A program made the position numbers and the translations under genes. Below the pieces are notes generated by a model that was given only the letters and a program-made list of their open reading frames with translations, made no database searches and was not told where the DNA came from. Of a stretch of DNA of 54,856 nt, positions 7,919 to 16,510 are shown piece after piece. Source of the stretch: Lachnospiraceae bacterium (GTDB taxonomy: Bacteria > Bacillota > Clostridia > Lachnospirales > Lachnospiraceae); contig JAFQBM010000055.1 in the NCBI GenBank assembly GCA_017399685.1, positions 1-54,856 on the forward strand, given 5' to 3'. Positions within the stretch are counted from its first letter, which is position 1. Each line of letters opens with the position of its first letter.

Positions 7919-8935
7919 TTACATAATATCCTCTAATTTAAGTCCCAGTTTTTTTAATGCAAAAACCAAATCCTCTTCTTCAATGGGCGTTTCTATAATC
8001 TCCATTGCTCTTTCTCTTGTAATCTCGTTATCTCTCACCAGCACACTTAATTCAGATTCATGCTGCGCATATCCGAACTGCTTTTCTGCCAGGTACTGTG
8101 CAACATAGTTAAATGAGCAGTTAGAAGACTTATCCGGCCAGCTCCTTTTGGGCATAGTCCATCTTAACTCATTTTTTATAATCTTTAATATTTCATCCTC
8201 ATTCCAATCCACGTACTTAAATGGTGAAATCTGCTGTATTCTTCCATATATATCCGTAAAATATGCATTCTGATTTTCATACATCGGAATAAGATTTTTA
8301 AACTCATCCTTATCCTTAAGAAGCTCTACAATATTCTCATCTGACTCCTTATATATCCAGTACAACTCGCTATTTCTGATATATTGCTGTCCCTTGGTGT
8401 AACCACCAAGTACCAGCTGTATATCATATTTTTTGCATATAGATAAAATTGCCATGTCAAGCATCGCATGACAAATCCTGCAGTAATAAAGCTTTTTACC
8501 TGATTTTATTAAGTCCGGAAACATTCTGAGCATGTTAGAAGTTTTATATATAATAAGGTCAACACCAAGAACATCTGTGGCATTTTTCACATTATCATAC
8601 ATCTCGTCAAGTGCAAATCCATTATCAATAAAAATCGCCAGTGGCTTTAATCCAAGCTGCTTTACGGCAATGTACAGGGTCATTATGCTGTCCTTACCAC
8701 CCGACACGCTTACTGCACAGTCATACTCACCCTTATTCTTATATCTGTCCACCTTTTTTTGAAGCATGGCAAGCTTTTTATCCGCAGTAAGTGCATCAAA
8801 TGTAGCCTGCTCCACCTCTGCCTTTTTGTGTTCACGACATATATTGCATACTCCGTTTTCGTCAAGCTCAATATGACCCTTTACTTCTGGCATTATGCAT
8901 ATCTTACATCTTTTTGCTTCTATATTATATTTCAT
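7919..8935 (-). CDS. PP-loop ATPase (amidotransferase/thiolation-like) with zinc ribbons
   Basis: A 338-aa member of the adenine nucleotide alpha-hydrolase (N-type ATP pyrophosphatase) superfamily. The PP-loop is VSGGKDS (77-83). An N-terminal zinc ribbon is made of C10-x2-C13 and C30-x2-C33, and a second CxxCH motif stands at C152/C155/H156. The closest family I recognise is the WbpG/WbuX N-acetyl sugar amidotransferases, which adenylate a carbonyl and replace its oxygen by nitrogen; related PP-loop enzymes install sulfur (tRNA thiolases, the CtaC type in closthioamide synthesis). No glutaminase or HisF/HisH partner sits beside it, and the next gene is a carrier protein, so amidation or thionation of a carrier-bound carbonyl is my inference. 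Confidence 0.75.
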   Translation of the reverse strand: MKYNIEAKRCKICIMPEVKGHIELDENGVCNICREHKKAEVEQATFDALTADKKLAMLQKKVDRYKNKGEYDCAVSVSGGKDSIMTLYIAVKQLGLKPLAIFIDNGFALDEMYDNVKNATDVLGVDLIIYKTSNMLRMFPDLIKSGKKLYYCRICHAMLDMAILSICKKYDIQLVLGGYTKGQQYIRNSELYWIYKESDENIVELLKDKDEFKNLIPMYENQNAYFTDIYGRIQQISPFKYVDWNEDEILKIIKNELRWTMPKRSWPDKSSNCSFNYVAQYLAEKQFGYAQHESELSVLVRDNEITRERAMEIIETPIEEEDLVFALKKLGLKLEDIM

Positions 8936-8949
8936 CCTGTTACCCTACC

Positions 8950-10146
8950 TTATAATTCTACATAAGAACTGATTTCATTATATGTTTCCTTATCCCACTT
9001 TTCCGGGTCGATTCCTTTTTGATTCAGCAACGCATATACCATTCTCTCTATACCAAATGCAAAGCAGGCACTGTGGCAGTATGTTCCCTCATTATTTTTG
9101 ATATTGTAAGGCTTCGTAAAATGTGTGCGGTGAAAATTAGCCGAACTGCATGCAATATAGCTTTCCGAAAAAGGTACATACCACTTATATTCCTGCTTGG
9201 AATCGCCGAGTATCTGAAATAGTTTAAGTTTCTGATAATTACTTGCAAAAAACGAATCATTGGCCGTATCAAGCTTACAGTTTAATTTGAATACCTCTGA
9301 CCAGAATCGCCATAACTTTTTAGACCTTTCGATTCCATCCGCACATTGTTCCGGAGTTCCGACAAATACATACTCCTTCATGGTAAACTCATTCAATCTC
9401 GCAAGCTCAAATACATTGTCAGATTCGTTTCTAAAGCACTTACCCTTTACCATAAAAAGCTTCGGTTTTTCCGGTTCTATAACCTTATCCGTTAATAACT
9501 CGTATACGGGAACACATGCCGCATTTCTTAATACATTGCGAGGCATTTTCATTTCTTCAAATATTTTCGGGTCCTTTGTTCCGTTCAGTGCAAATCTGTT
9601 AAGAACATCTAAATCATTATTCATTATCGTCTGGAACATGATATAATGCGGAAATGTTTCAAAATACTTCCCCTTCTCATACTTATCGATCGGATACAAA
9701 ACAGGATATTCATGTTCAACCATACCTTTAAATTCATCAAATCCGAATTCGGCAATTTTTTTATCAAAATATCTCATTATCTTTAAAAAGATACCACTGT
9801 ATGCATACACTCCGTCACTAAGCTCCATCACACTCTCGGTTTCAATGAGCCTAAAAAACACAGGGTCATGGTTTAACACCTCAACGGAAGAATTATCCAT
9901 AATGGTTTTTATAGGTATCTCTTTATTACCAAGCTTTCCTCCACTTATCATTCCCTTTAAGCTGCTGCATTTTTCATAAACTTCGCTCTTATACTCATCT
10001 TCCACAACAGCATATACTCCTTCTTCTGTCTTTTCTATCCGCTTGATATGAGTCGAGACATAAGGTAGCATCTCACAGAAAAATTTTTCGTTATCTGCGT
10101 TAAATCCCTCTAAATCAATATGTATTTTCATCCATGTCACCATCAT
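8950..10146 (-). CDS. Amino acid:[carrier protein] ligase, class II aaRS-like
   Basis: A 398-aa protein with the class II aminoacyl-tRNA synthetase catalytic core but no tRNA-binding domain. Motif 2 is seen as CFRNE (237-241) followed by RLNEFTMKEYV (250-260), and motif 3 as AFGIERM (363-369). This is the SerRS-derived family whose characterised members (Bradyrhizobium Bll0957) adenylate glycine or alanine and load it on a small carrier protein. C211, E258 and C361 have nearly the spacing of the Cys-Glu-Cys zinc ligands of that family (inference). The start ATG overlaps the stop of the upstream carrier gene (TAATG), so enzyme and carrier are translationally coupled. The amino acid is not predictable by eye. 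Confidence 0.85.
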   Translation of the reverse strand: MMVTWMKIHIDLEGFNADNEKFFCEMLPYVSTHIKRIEKTEEGVYAVVEDEYKSEVYEKCSSLKGMISGGKLGNKEIPIKTIMDNSSVEVLNHDPVFFRLIETESVMELSDGVYAYSGIFLKIMRYFDKKIAEFGFDEFKGMVEHEYPVLYPIDKYEKGKYFETFPHYIMFQTIMNNDLDVLNRFALNGTKDPKIFEEMKMPRNVLRNAACVPVYELLTDKVIEPEKPKLFMVKGKCFRNESDNVFELARLNEFTMKEYVFVGTPEQCADGIERSKKLWRFWSEVFKLNCKLDTANDSFFASNYQKLKLFQILGDSKQEYKWYVPFSESYIACSSANFHRTHFTKPYNIKNNEGTYCHSACFAFGIERMVYALLNQKGIDPEKWDKETYNEISSYVEL

Positions 10147-10424
10147 TAACCCTTTTCATTATATTCGCCGAGCTTCTTATAGACCTTTTCGGCAAGTGTC
10201 CGTATGCTTAGAGGCTCTGCAAGATTCATTTCGTCTGCAAGTACTACGTCATATTTATCCTGGCAACTCAAAAACACCTGCACAATCGTAATGCTATTTA
10301 CACCCATTTCTTCAATAAACAGCTTATCGTCCTTCATTTCTGACTCATCAAGCTCCACAAGCTCAACAAGTACCTTTCGAATCGTCTGTTTTATATCATC
10401 AATTGAAATATTCTTATTTACCAT
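10146..10424 (-). CDS. Carrier protein partner of the amino acid:CP ligase
   Basis: A 92-aa acidic carrier protein with the attachment motif EEMGVNSITIVQVF, where Ser44 (VNS) should carry phosphopantetheine. It is coupled by a TAATG overlap to the ligase gene, the arrangement known for amino acid:[carrier protein] ligases, so it is the likely acceptor of the activated amino acid. The aminoacyl-carrier could then feed the KASIII-like enzyme, the NRPS or the PP-loop enzyme. Confidence 0.85.
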   Translation of the reverse strand: MVNKNISIDDIKQTIRKVLVELVELDESEMKDDKLFIEEMGVNSITIVQVFLSCQDKYDVVLADEMNLAEPLSIRTLAEKVYKKLGEYNEKG

Positions 10425-10444
10425 ATTTTTTCTCTCCAGTCATA

Positions 10445-10966
10445 CTATAATATAAGATTAATTGCACCAATACTTGCTCCTGCTGCTCCACCCATTAAAC
10501 AAAGCTTATCGCCTTTCTTAATCGTTCCCTGATTTTTTGCAATGGTAGATGTGATTGCGATATTACATGCACCACAGTTTCCAGTATTTTTTATAACGCT
10601 TAAAAACTGGTCGTCACGTGCATTTAATACCTTCTTTATGTTAAGAAGAATCCAGTCAGCAATTTGTGTGGCAAGGAAGCAGTCAACCTCCTCAACCTTC
10701 CAGCCTGAAGCTTCAATTATCTTAGGCAGATATTCCTTTGCCATATCCTCATGAACCTGTGTAAGTCTGTTTACGGTTCCCGGAACAAAGAGCTTACTCG
10801 CTTCCTTATGAACTACACCACCTCCCCAGATAACGCCAACTTCCCAAAGGTCTGGAAAGCTCTTAAAGAACGAAGAAATAATTCCGCTTTCATCATTATC
10901 ATCGGTTCCTGATATTACAAATGCACCGCCAGCATCACCTACCGAAAGCGCAACAGGTGCTCTCAT
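10445..10966 (-). pseudogene. KASIII (FabH-like) ketosynthase, N-terminal half missing
   Basis: The frame encodes 173 aa that match only the C-terminal half of a 3-oxoacyl-ACP synthase III-like enzyme (usual length 320-350 aa). It opens with VALSVGDAGGAF, a segment normally near residue 180-200, and goes on to TGNCGACNIA, which holds the active-site Asn. The half with the nucleophilic Cys is absent. At the place of the usual HQAN histidine motif the sequence reads ATQIAD, so this was probably a divergent KASIII of the acyltransfer/amide-forming kind. The ATG lies at the point where the truncated ABC gene is joined to it, with AGGG 7 nt upstream, so the fragment could still be translated but should be inactive. 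Confidence 0.75.
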
Positions 10967-11996
10967 AAGTAAACCCTACATTTTCAAATACTATATCACA
11001 GCCTTCATTCCAAAGACTCTCTTCCCCTGTCTGTACCTCATAAGAAAGTATCTCATCCATACGCTCACACTGAACCTCCGTCGAGATAATTGCCGCCAAA
11101 TTCTGAAGTGCGACTTGTAACGGGTCATATAATCTTGATACAAGCAATAAAAACATAAAAAAAGTAAGTACATCCAGCTTTCCTTTTACAAGCAGTCCTC
11201 CACCAACCAAAGCAACTGTTGCAATTCCGATTTTTAAAATCATCTGTGCCGAAACTACAAAAAATGCCGTTGCCACCTCCGTCATGATGGAATGCTTCTC
11301 TATAGCCTTAATCTTTTTCTTAAGACCTTCCATATATGCATCCCTGGCATTATTGGCACGAAGATCTCTCGCTGTCTCAAGACATTCCTGAATACCATCT
11401 GCGCAGGCTAACTTAAGCTCCATATGTCTTCGCCCAATCATTTTCTGCACTCTCGATGAACTAAGTACTATAATAACTGCTATAGGCAGTACCCACAAAG
11501 CAGCAAGAGCCATTCTCCAATCAAAAAAGAATAATCCCAATGCTACAAGACTCGTAGAAATCAATGCTCCCGTTAATTCCGGATACCAGTGGGAAGACGC
11601 TGTTTCCAAAGTTGCACAATCTGACATAATCGTTCCGGTCAAATCTGCCAAATCTTTCTTCCCAAAATAAGATAACGGCATCTTACGAAGCCTTTCCGCC
11701 AAAGTTGTACGCCTTACACCACTTTCTTCATATGTAGAAAAAAATGTTGCGTTATATTGTATATATGTTGTTATTGCAATTAGTAAAAGACATATCCCAC
11801 AGCCTATTGCATAAAACGGAATTCTGCCGCTATTCATATTGTCATTCAGCAAATCACTTATTAAGATAAAAACCATTCCCGCAGGAAACATTAAAACGAT
11901 ATCTGACAAAGTGACCGAAACAAATGCTTTTAACATGTCTGTGGCTCCTTTTGGAGAAAGTGCGTATTTATGCTGTAATTTTTCTCTTATTTTCAT
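10935..11996 (-). pseudogene. ABC half-transporter (YbtQ/IrtB-like), ATPase domain deleted
   Basis: About 353 aa: a type IV ABC transmembrane domain with six predicted helices (typical PLSYFGKKDLADLTG coupling region) followed by the first strand of the nucleotide-binding domain (FENVGFTYE). The frame then leaves ABC homology and stops after eight unrelated codons. The Walker A, signature and Walker B regions present in full-length homologues (about 580 aa) are missing, and the next bases encode the middle of a KASIII. The intact partner ends 2 nt upstream. I chose the ATG at 11996 (GGTGGG 8 nt upstream) over an earlier GTG. Together with its partner it would have formed a YbtPQ/IrtAB-type siderophore importer. 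Confidence 0.8.
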
Positions 11997-11997
11997 A

Positions 11998-13764
11998 TTA
12001 TGCACCCACCTTCCAGTCTATTGATTTGTTATATTCATTCCACATATGTGCATAAACACCATTTTTCTCAAGAAGCTCACCATGATTCCCCTGCTCCTCT
12101 ACTTTTCCATCCTTTAAGACATAGATACAGTCTGCGTCCACTACCGTAGATAACCTATGTGCAATCATGATAACAGTCTTATCCTTGGATAAGCACCGAA
12201 ATGCTTCCTGAACTCTGACTTCATTATCCGGGTCTGCAAATGCAGTAGCTTCATCAAGCACAAGAATCGGTGCATTCTTTAACATCGCCCTTGCTATTGA
12301 CAATCTTTGTGCTTCACCACCTGATACATATACGCCCTTACTTCCGATTATAGTATCAATCCCGTCGGGAAATTTGTTTATTATATCCTCACATTGCGCA
12401 TCCTTTAAAGCCTTCTCTACCTCTTCGCGTGTAGCATCTGGTTTTCCGAGACGCACATTGTCAAATATACTCATCTTCAAAAGCTTACTGTCCTGAAATA
12501 CAAATGAAACCGTATCAACCAGTTCCTTTTCAGCAATATCTCTTACATCAATACCACCAATAAGAATACTTCCTTCATCCACATCAAAAAACCTAGCCAT
12601 AAGACTTGCTAATGTCGTCTTTCCGCCTCCTGACGGTCCGACAAATGCCACATGATCGCCTTGTTTTATATCTAATGACACATGATTCATTGCTTTCTTT
12701 TCTGCATCTTTGTATGTAAATGATATATCCTTAACCGCCACGGAATAACCAGCCGGTGATTTTGCCTTTTTGCTTTCCTTAAGTGGCTCCATATCCATTA
12801 TTTCTTTGATTCTATCCAATGCATCTTCCACTAGCATTGCATTTTTGCTTGAAAACATAATTTTGTTAAGCATTACCGTAATAATCGGTGTGATTATGAT
12901 ATAAAAAATAAGATTTAACAAAAACTCATTTGTAATTCCATCTTTGGTAACCACAAGCGCCGCCACAGTTAATATTGCAAAGGTTGAATTAATTGCCGTT
13001 GTATATAAAACCATCGGTAATCTCAAATCTTTAGTATATTCCATTGACCATTTTCCATACTTATCAATGGAATCCTTAAATCTTTTAAATGAAAAAATGG
13101 ACTGACCAAAAGTTTTTACCACCGGAATGCCTCTTACATATTCTACTGCTTCATTAGACATCTCCTCCAAAGCATTCTGATATTCTGTCATTTTTCTTTT
13201 CATCTCTGAGCCTGTCATCATTCCCATTACACAGAAGGCTATTACCATGGGTATAAGACTAAGAAGCCCTAATTTCCAGTCAAAAACCAACAATAATACC
13301 AGTAGTCCAATCGGGGTTACCATGGCTCCCACCTCATCCGGCAGCTGATGAGCAAGATAACTCTCCGTGGCAGCACTTGAATCATTTACTATTCTTCTGA
13401 TTTTTCCGCTGCCTTCCTTATCCATAAAACCCATAGGAAGTTTCATTATATGCGTCATCATCTGTATCCTCATATTCGCCTGTACTCTGAACGCCGCAAT
13501 GTGTGAACACATAAGCGCACATACATAGATAAACATGGCTAATACCGCAAAACCTACCGCACACCATCCGTAGGTTGAAAGATTTTTTGCCTCTTCAAAA
13601 TCAGGCGCAACTTCAAGTACCTCTTTTATAATTCTCCAAATATAATAAAATGGTACTAATGCGATTAATGCACTAATTCCCGATAATAACCACGAGGTTA
13701 TTGTCAGATACCTATAATTGCCGGCATACTCAAACAGCTTCGACATACTACTCTGTTTTTTCAT
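11998..13764 (-). CDS. ABC half-transporter with fused ATPase (YbtP/IrtA-like)
   Basis: A complete ABC half-transporter of about 588 aa: six transmembrane helices (about 20-310) and an ATPase domain with Walker A GPSGGGKTT, signature VSGGEAQR, Walker B ILVLDEAT and the switch histidine in IAHRLST. Proteins with an exporter fold encoded next to a second half-transporter and siderophore genes include YbtPQ and IrtAB, which import ferric siderophores. By context that role is likely here, though export or lipid transport cannot be excluded from sequence alone. Its partner is truncated, so a heterodimer with two ATPase sites cannot form in this strain. Several start codons lie within 12 nt. Confidence 0.85.
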   Translation of the reverse strand: MKKQSSMSKLFEYAGNYRYLTITSWLLSGISALIALVPFYYIWRIIKEVLEVAPDFEEAKNLSTYGWCAVGFAVLAMFIYVCALMCSHIAAFRVQANMRIQMMTHIMKLPMGFMDKEGSGKIRRIVNDSSAATESYLAHQLPDEVGAMVTPIGLLVLLLVFDWKLGLLSLIPMVIAFCVMGMMTGSEMKRKMTEYQNALEEMSNEAVEYVRGIPVVKTFGQSIFSFKRFKDSIDKYGKWSMEYTKDLRLPMVLYTTAINSTFAILTVAALVVTKDGITNEFLLNLIFYIIITPIITVMLNKIMFSSKNAMLVEDALDRIKEIMDMEPLKESKKAKSPAGYSVAVKDISFTYKDAEKKAMNHVSLDIKQGDHVAFVGPSGGGKTTLASLMARFFDVDEGSILIGGIDVRDIAEKELVDTVSFVFQDSKLLKMSIFDNVRLGKPDATREEVEKALKDAQCEDIINKFPDGIDTIIGSKGVYVSGGEAQRLSIARAMLKNAPILVLDEATAFADPDNEVRVQEAFRCLSKDKTVIMIAHRLSTVVDADCIYVLKDGKVEEQGNHGELLEKNGVYAHMWNEYNKSIDWKVGA

Positions 13765-13779
13765 TTTCATTCCCACTTT

Positions 13780-15189
13780 CTATTTATTATTTACATTTTT
13801 TAAAGCCTCAAGATTAATGACAGCAGTACAACAGTTTTCTATTAACTCAGCATCATGTGTAACCACGATTACAGTTTTTCCAAACTCCTTTAATCCTTTT
13901 AACAGTTTTGCCACCTGTATCATGTGACCATAATCCAGGCCGCTGGTAGGTTCATCAAACAATAGAATTTCTCTTTCCGCGGCAATCGCCGATGCTACTG
14001 CTACTCTCTGCTTCTGCCCACCAGACAGTGATACCGGATGTCTTTGGGCCACCTCTTCTAAATCAAGCATTTTTAATATTTCCATTGCTTTTTCTTCATT
14101 TTCATCAGCCATGCTTATAAGAACTTCATCTAACACATCTTCAGCAAACAGCTGATGATTTACATCCTGCATTACAAGATACATTAACTTCATTCTCTGC
14201 TTCGCATTGTAATGTTTCATACCATATTGAAGCACCGCCTTGCACCTTTTCTCCATTCCACACAGACAACGAAGAAATGTTGTTTTGCCTACACCGTTAG
14301 CTCCTACCAGTGCTACAATTTCACCTGCCGGAATTTCGATTTTATCAAAATCCAGAATTTTATTTTTTTTGTCATATCCAAAACGCAGATTATTCATCAC
14401 CATCTTGTTTCTTGTATCTGAATATATTGACATTCTTCTTGAATCTGTATTTTTTAAAGAGCGTAAACCCATTTCGTGTAATTCGTCGTCACTAAAACGG
14501 CAAAACTCCTCTTTTCCCAACTCTTTAAGTTTCTTCCCATGATTCATTATAATTACTTTATCTGCATATTTCATGCAATACGCTAAGCGATGCTCCGCAA
14601 TCAGAATAGTTTTTCCTTCATTTTTCCACATCTCAATCATGCGTTCTAAATCAACAATGGCACTATAATCCAGATTAGATGAAGGTTCATCAAGCACAAT
14701 TATATCCGGTCCGCTTGTCATTACACTGGCACATGCTATTTTCTGCTTTTCACCACCTGATAGTTTAAAAATATTTCTGTCCATCAGTTTATGTACGGCA
14801 GCCTTATCTGCAACGGAATCCAGCCTTGAAAGTATCTCCTCTTTCTTAAGTCCCATATTTTCACAACCAAATACTAGTTCACTGGTGGTATCCACATTAA
14901 AAAACTGAGTTCTTGGGTTCTGAAAGACTGTTCCTACAAGCTTTGCCATATCATATAATTCTTCATCGGCAACTGTTTTGCCGTTAATTTTTACATTGCC
15001 TGTCATTTTGCCCTCATAATAATGTGGTATTAATCCATTAACCATACGGATTACTGTCGATTTCCCACAACCAGACGGTCCGCATACAAGCACACATTCA
15101 CCTTTTTTTATATGCATCGAATACTTAACAAGACTATTTTCTTCCGTATTCTGAGCATACTTAAACGAAACATCTTCAAAGACTATCAT
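13780..15189 (-). CDS. ECF transporter double ATPase (EcfA-EcfA' fusion)
   Basis: Two complete ABC ATPase domains in one chain of about 469 aa. The first has GPSGCGKST, signature LSGGEKQK and IIVLDEPSSN; the second has GANGVGKTT, LSGGQKQR and ILLFDEPTSG. This is the CbiO/YkoD-like fused energising subunit of an energy-coupling factor transporter, and its T and S partners are the two genes upstream. The start is set at the ATG 15189, with GAGG 8 nt upstream, rather than a TTG 18 nt earlier. It would supply ATP-driven uptake of the ligand bound by the S component. Confidence 0.9.
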   Translation of the reverse strand: MIVFEDVSFKYAQNTEENSLVKYSMHIKKGECVLVCGPSGCGKSTVIRMVNGLIPHYYEGKMTGNVKINGKTVADEELYDMAKLVGTVFQNPRTQFFNVDTTSELVFGCENMGLKKEEILSRLDSVADKAAVHKLMDRNIFKLSGGEKQKIACASVMTSGPDIIVLDEPSSNLDYSAIVDLERMIEMWKNEGKTILIAEHRLAYCMKYADKVIIMNHGKKLKELGKEEFCRFSDDELHEMGLRSLKNTDSRRMSIYSDTRNKMVMNNLRFGYDKKNKILDFDKIEIPAGEIVALVGANGVGKTTFLRCLCGMEKRCKAVLQYGMKHYNAKQRMKLMYLVMQDVNHQLFAEDVLDEVLISMADENEEKAMEILKMLDLEEVAQRHPVSLSGGQKQRVAVASAIAAEREILLFDEPTSGLDYGHMIQVAKLLKGLKEFGKTVIVVTHDAELIENCCTAVINLEALKNVNNK

Positions 15190-15199
15190 TGTTCTATCC

Positions 15200-15907
15200 T
15201 CACACAAAACCTGTTATCCAAAATACATATATAATCATACATATTGTAAATATACAATAATCTGTCACACCAAAACCGATTTTACAAATATTAGTTCTCT
15301 TTACCGGCGCTCCGAGCCCCCTTGTCAGAGCCGCTGCCGACAGTTCCTCTCCGATTTTTACTGAACAGGTTATCATCGGTATTAATCGATACTCTAACAT
15401 CTGTAATGCTTTTTTGCCACCTAAACGTATGTCGCGCATCTTCATGGCATCATTAATGGCAGAATATTCTTCTATAATTGTAGGAAAAAATCGAAACAGT
15501 ACTGAAAGGGGTATGGTAATCTTATTCGTTACATGCATTTTTTCCATTCCGGCAACAAACTCACTTACCTTCGTGGTTCTTATTACATATCGTCCCATCA
15601 TAACTCCCGGAAGTATCCTTGTAACCACCACGCACACTGTTAACAAAAGCATTCCCAGAATGCCCTCTGCTATGGGAATAAGCATTATTTGCATTCCGCA
15701 TCCCAACCCATATAACAACACATATATAATACTGTTTTTCCACTCTCTCTGAATTAATAACAAAAATAGGGGAATGAAACAAAGTACAATAGTACAGGGT
15801 AGCATTCTGCTACCCCCTATACCACCCATCACAAACATGGCTATTGTGACTAACAACAACAGCTTAGTGCGTGGGTCTATATAAAGCTTTCTTTTCTTTT
15901 CATTCAT
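15200..15907 (-). CDS. ECF transporter transmembrane protein EcfT (CbiQ-like)
   Basis: A 235-aa membrane protein beginning with the family's DPRTKLLLL and carrying the coupling-helix motifs DAMKMRDIRLGG and AALTRGLGAP (the paired A-R-G elements that contact the ATPases). About five hydrophobic segments are visible. The start ATG overlaps the stop of the S-component gene (TAATG). EcfT joins the substrate-binding S protein to the EcfA dimer. Confidence 0.9.
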   Translation of the reverse strand: MNEKKRKLYIDPRTKLLLLVTIAMFVMGGIGGSRMLPCTIVLCFIPLFLLLIQREWKNSIIYVLLYGLGCGMQIMLIPIAEGILGMLLLTVCVVVTRILPGVMMGRYVIRTTKVSEFVAGMEKMHVTNKITIPLSVLFRFFPTIIEEYSAINDAMKMRDIRLGGKKALQMLEYRLIPMITCSVKIGEELSAAALTRGLGAPVKRTNICKIGFGVTDYCIFTICMIIYVFWITGFV

Positions 15908-16497
15908 TATGCAATACCCGCTTTGCGAAAATGCTTCTTAAGCAATGCCTTTCCCAAGTATCCGCCAACAATACCAAATACCATACATACCACTAATAAA
16001 ACCGGAAATATCCACATCGGTGTATAACCTTTTAATGCATTTATGTATTCTTCACCAAGATTCTGCCGGGTTGCAAAATAGCTGTCCGGATTAAGGCATA
16101 ACAAAACATAATTTCCCAAAACCCATATACTGAATACTCCGTGTGAAATTATTCCCTTAAAAAGATTCTGGTATTTGCCACTTTTATAGACAAGTTCAGC
16201 TCCTAATCCTGCAAAAAAACCGATAAGTAAAGGAAAATATCCCATACCGGTAAGTAACATCATGATTTCTATAAGGATTGTCATAATTAATATCATACCA
16301 AATTTCTTTACCTTAGTTAAAAAAAGCATATACGGAATCCCGCCAAAAAGCGGTATAATCACTGATAATAACGGCATAAATATCGGAATACATCCAAGCA
16401 TGGCCGCTACAAACACAAGCACACAATATATTGCCGAGTAGATACCTATGTTTATTAAATCCTTACCATTTAACTTATTTTCTTTGTTCAAATTCAT
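15907..16497 (-). CDS. ECF transporter S component (MptD family)
   Basis: A small hydrophobic protein of 196 aa with about five to six membrane segments and the MptD/Trep_Strep type features GIYSAIYCVLVF and GIPYMLFLTKVKKFG. It is the first gene after the operon promoter, with AAGGAGG 4 nt before the ATG. S components of this family often stand next to a fused EcfA, EcfT and two ABC half-transporters in gut Clostridia, but their ligand is not established. Given the biosynthetic genes downstream, a metal-chelate, a precursor or a cofactor are all possible. Confidence 0.85.
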   Translation of the reverse strand: MNLNKENKLNGKDLINIGIYSAIYCVLVFVAAMLGCIPIFMPLLSVIIPLFGGIPYMLFLTKVKKFGMILIMTILIEIMMLLTGMGYFPLLIGFFAGLGAELVYKSGKYQNLFKGIISHGVFSIWVLGNYVLLCLNPDSYFATRQNLGEEYINALKGYTPMWIFPVLLVVCMVFGIVGGYLGKALLKKHFRKAGIA

Positions 16498-16510
16498 GCA
16501 ACCTCCTTAT

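Noticed and set aside
8532-9646. Several plus-strand frames opposite the PP-loop and aa:CP ligase genes
   Set aside because: They lie wholly within well-supported minus-strand coding regions with family matches and lack binding sites.
10445-12005. A single fused ABC-ketosynthase gene
   Set aside because: The two parts are in different frames and the ABC frame stops shortly after the junction, so no fusion protein is made.
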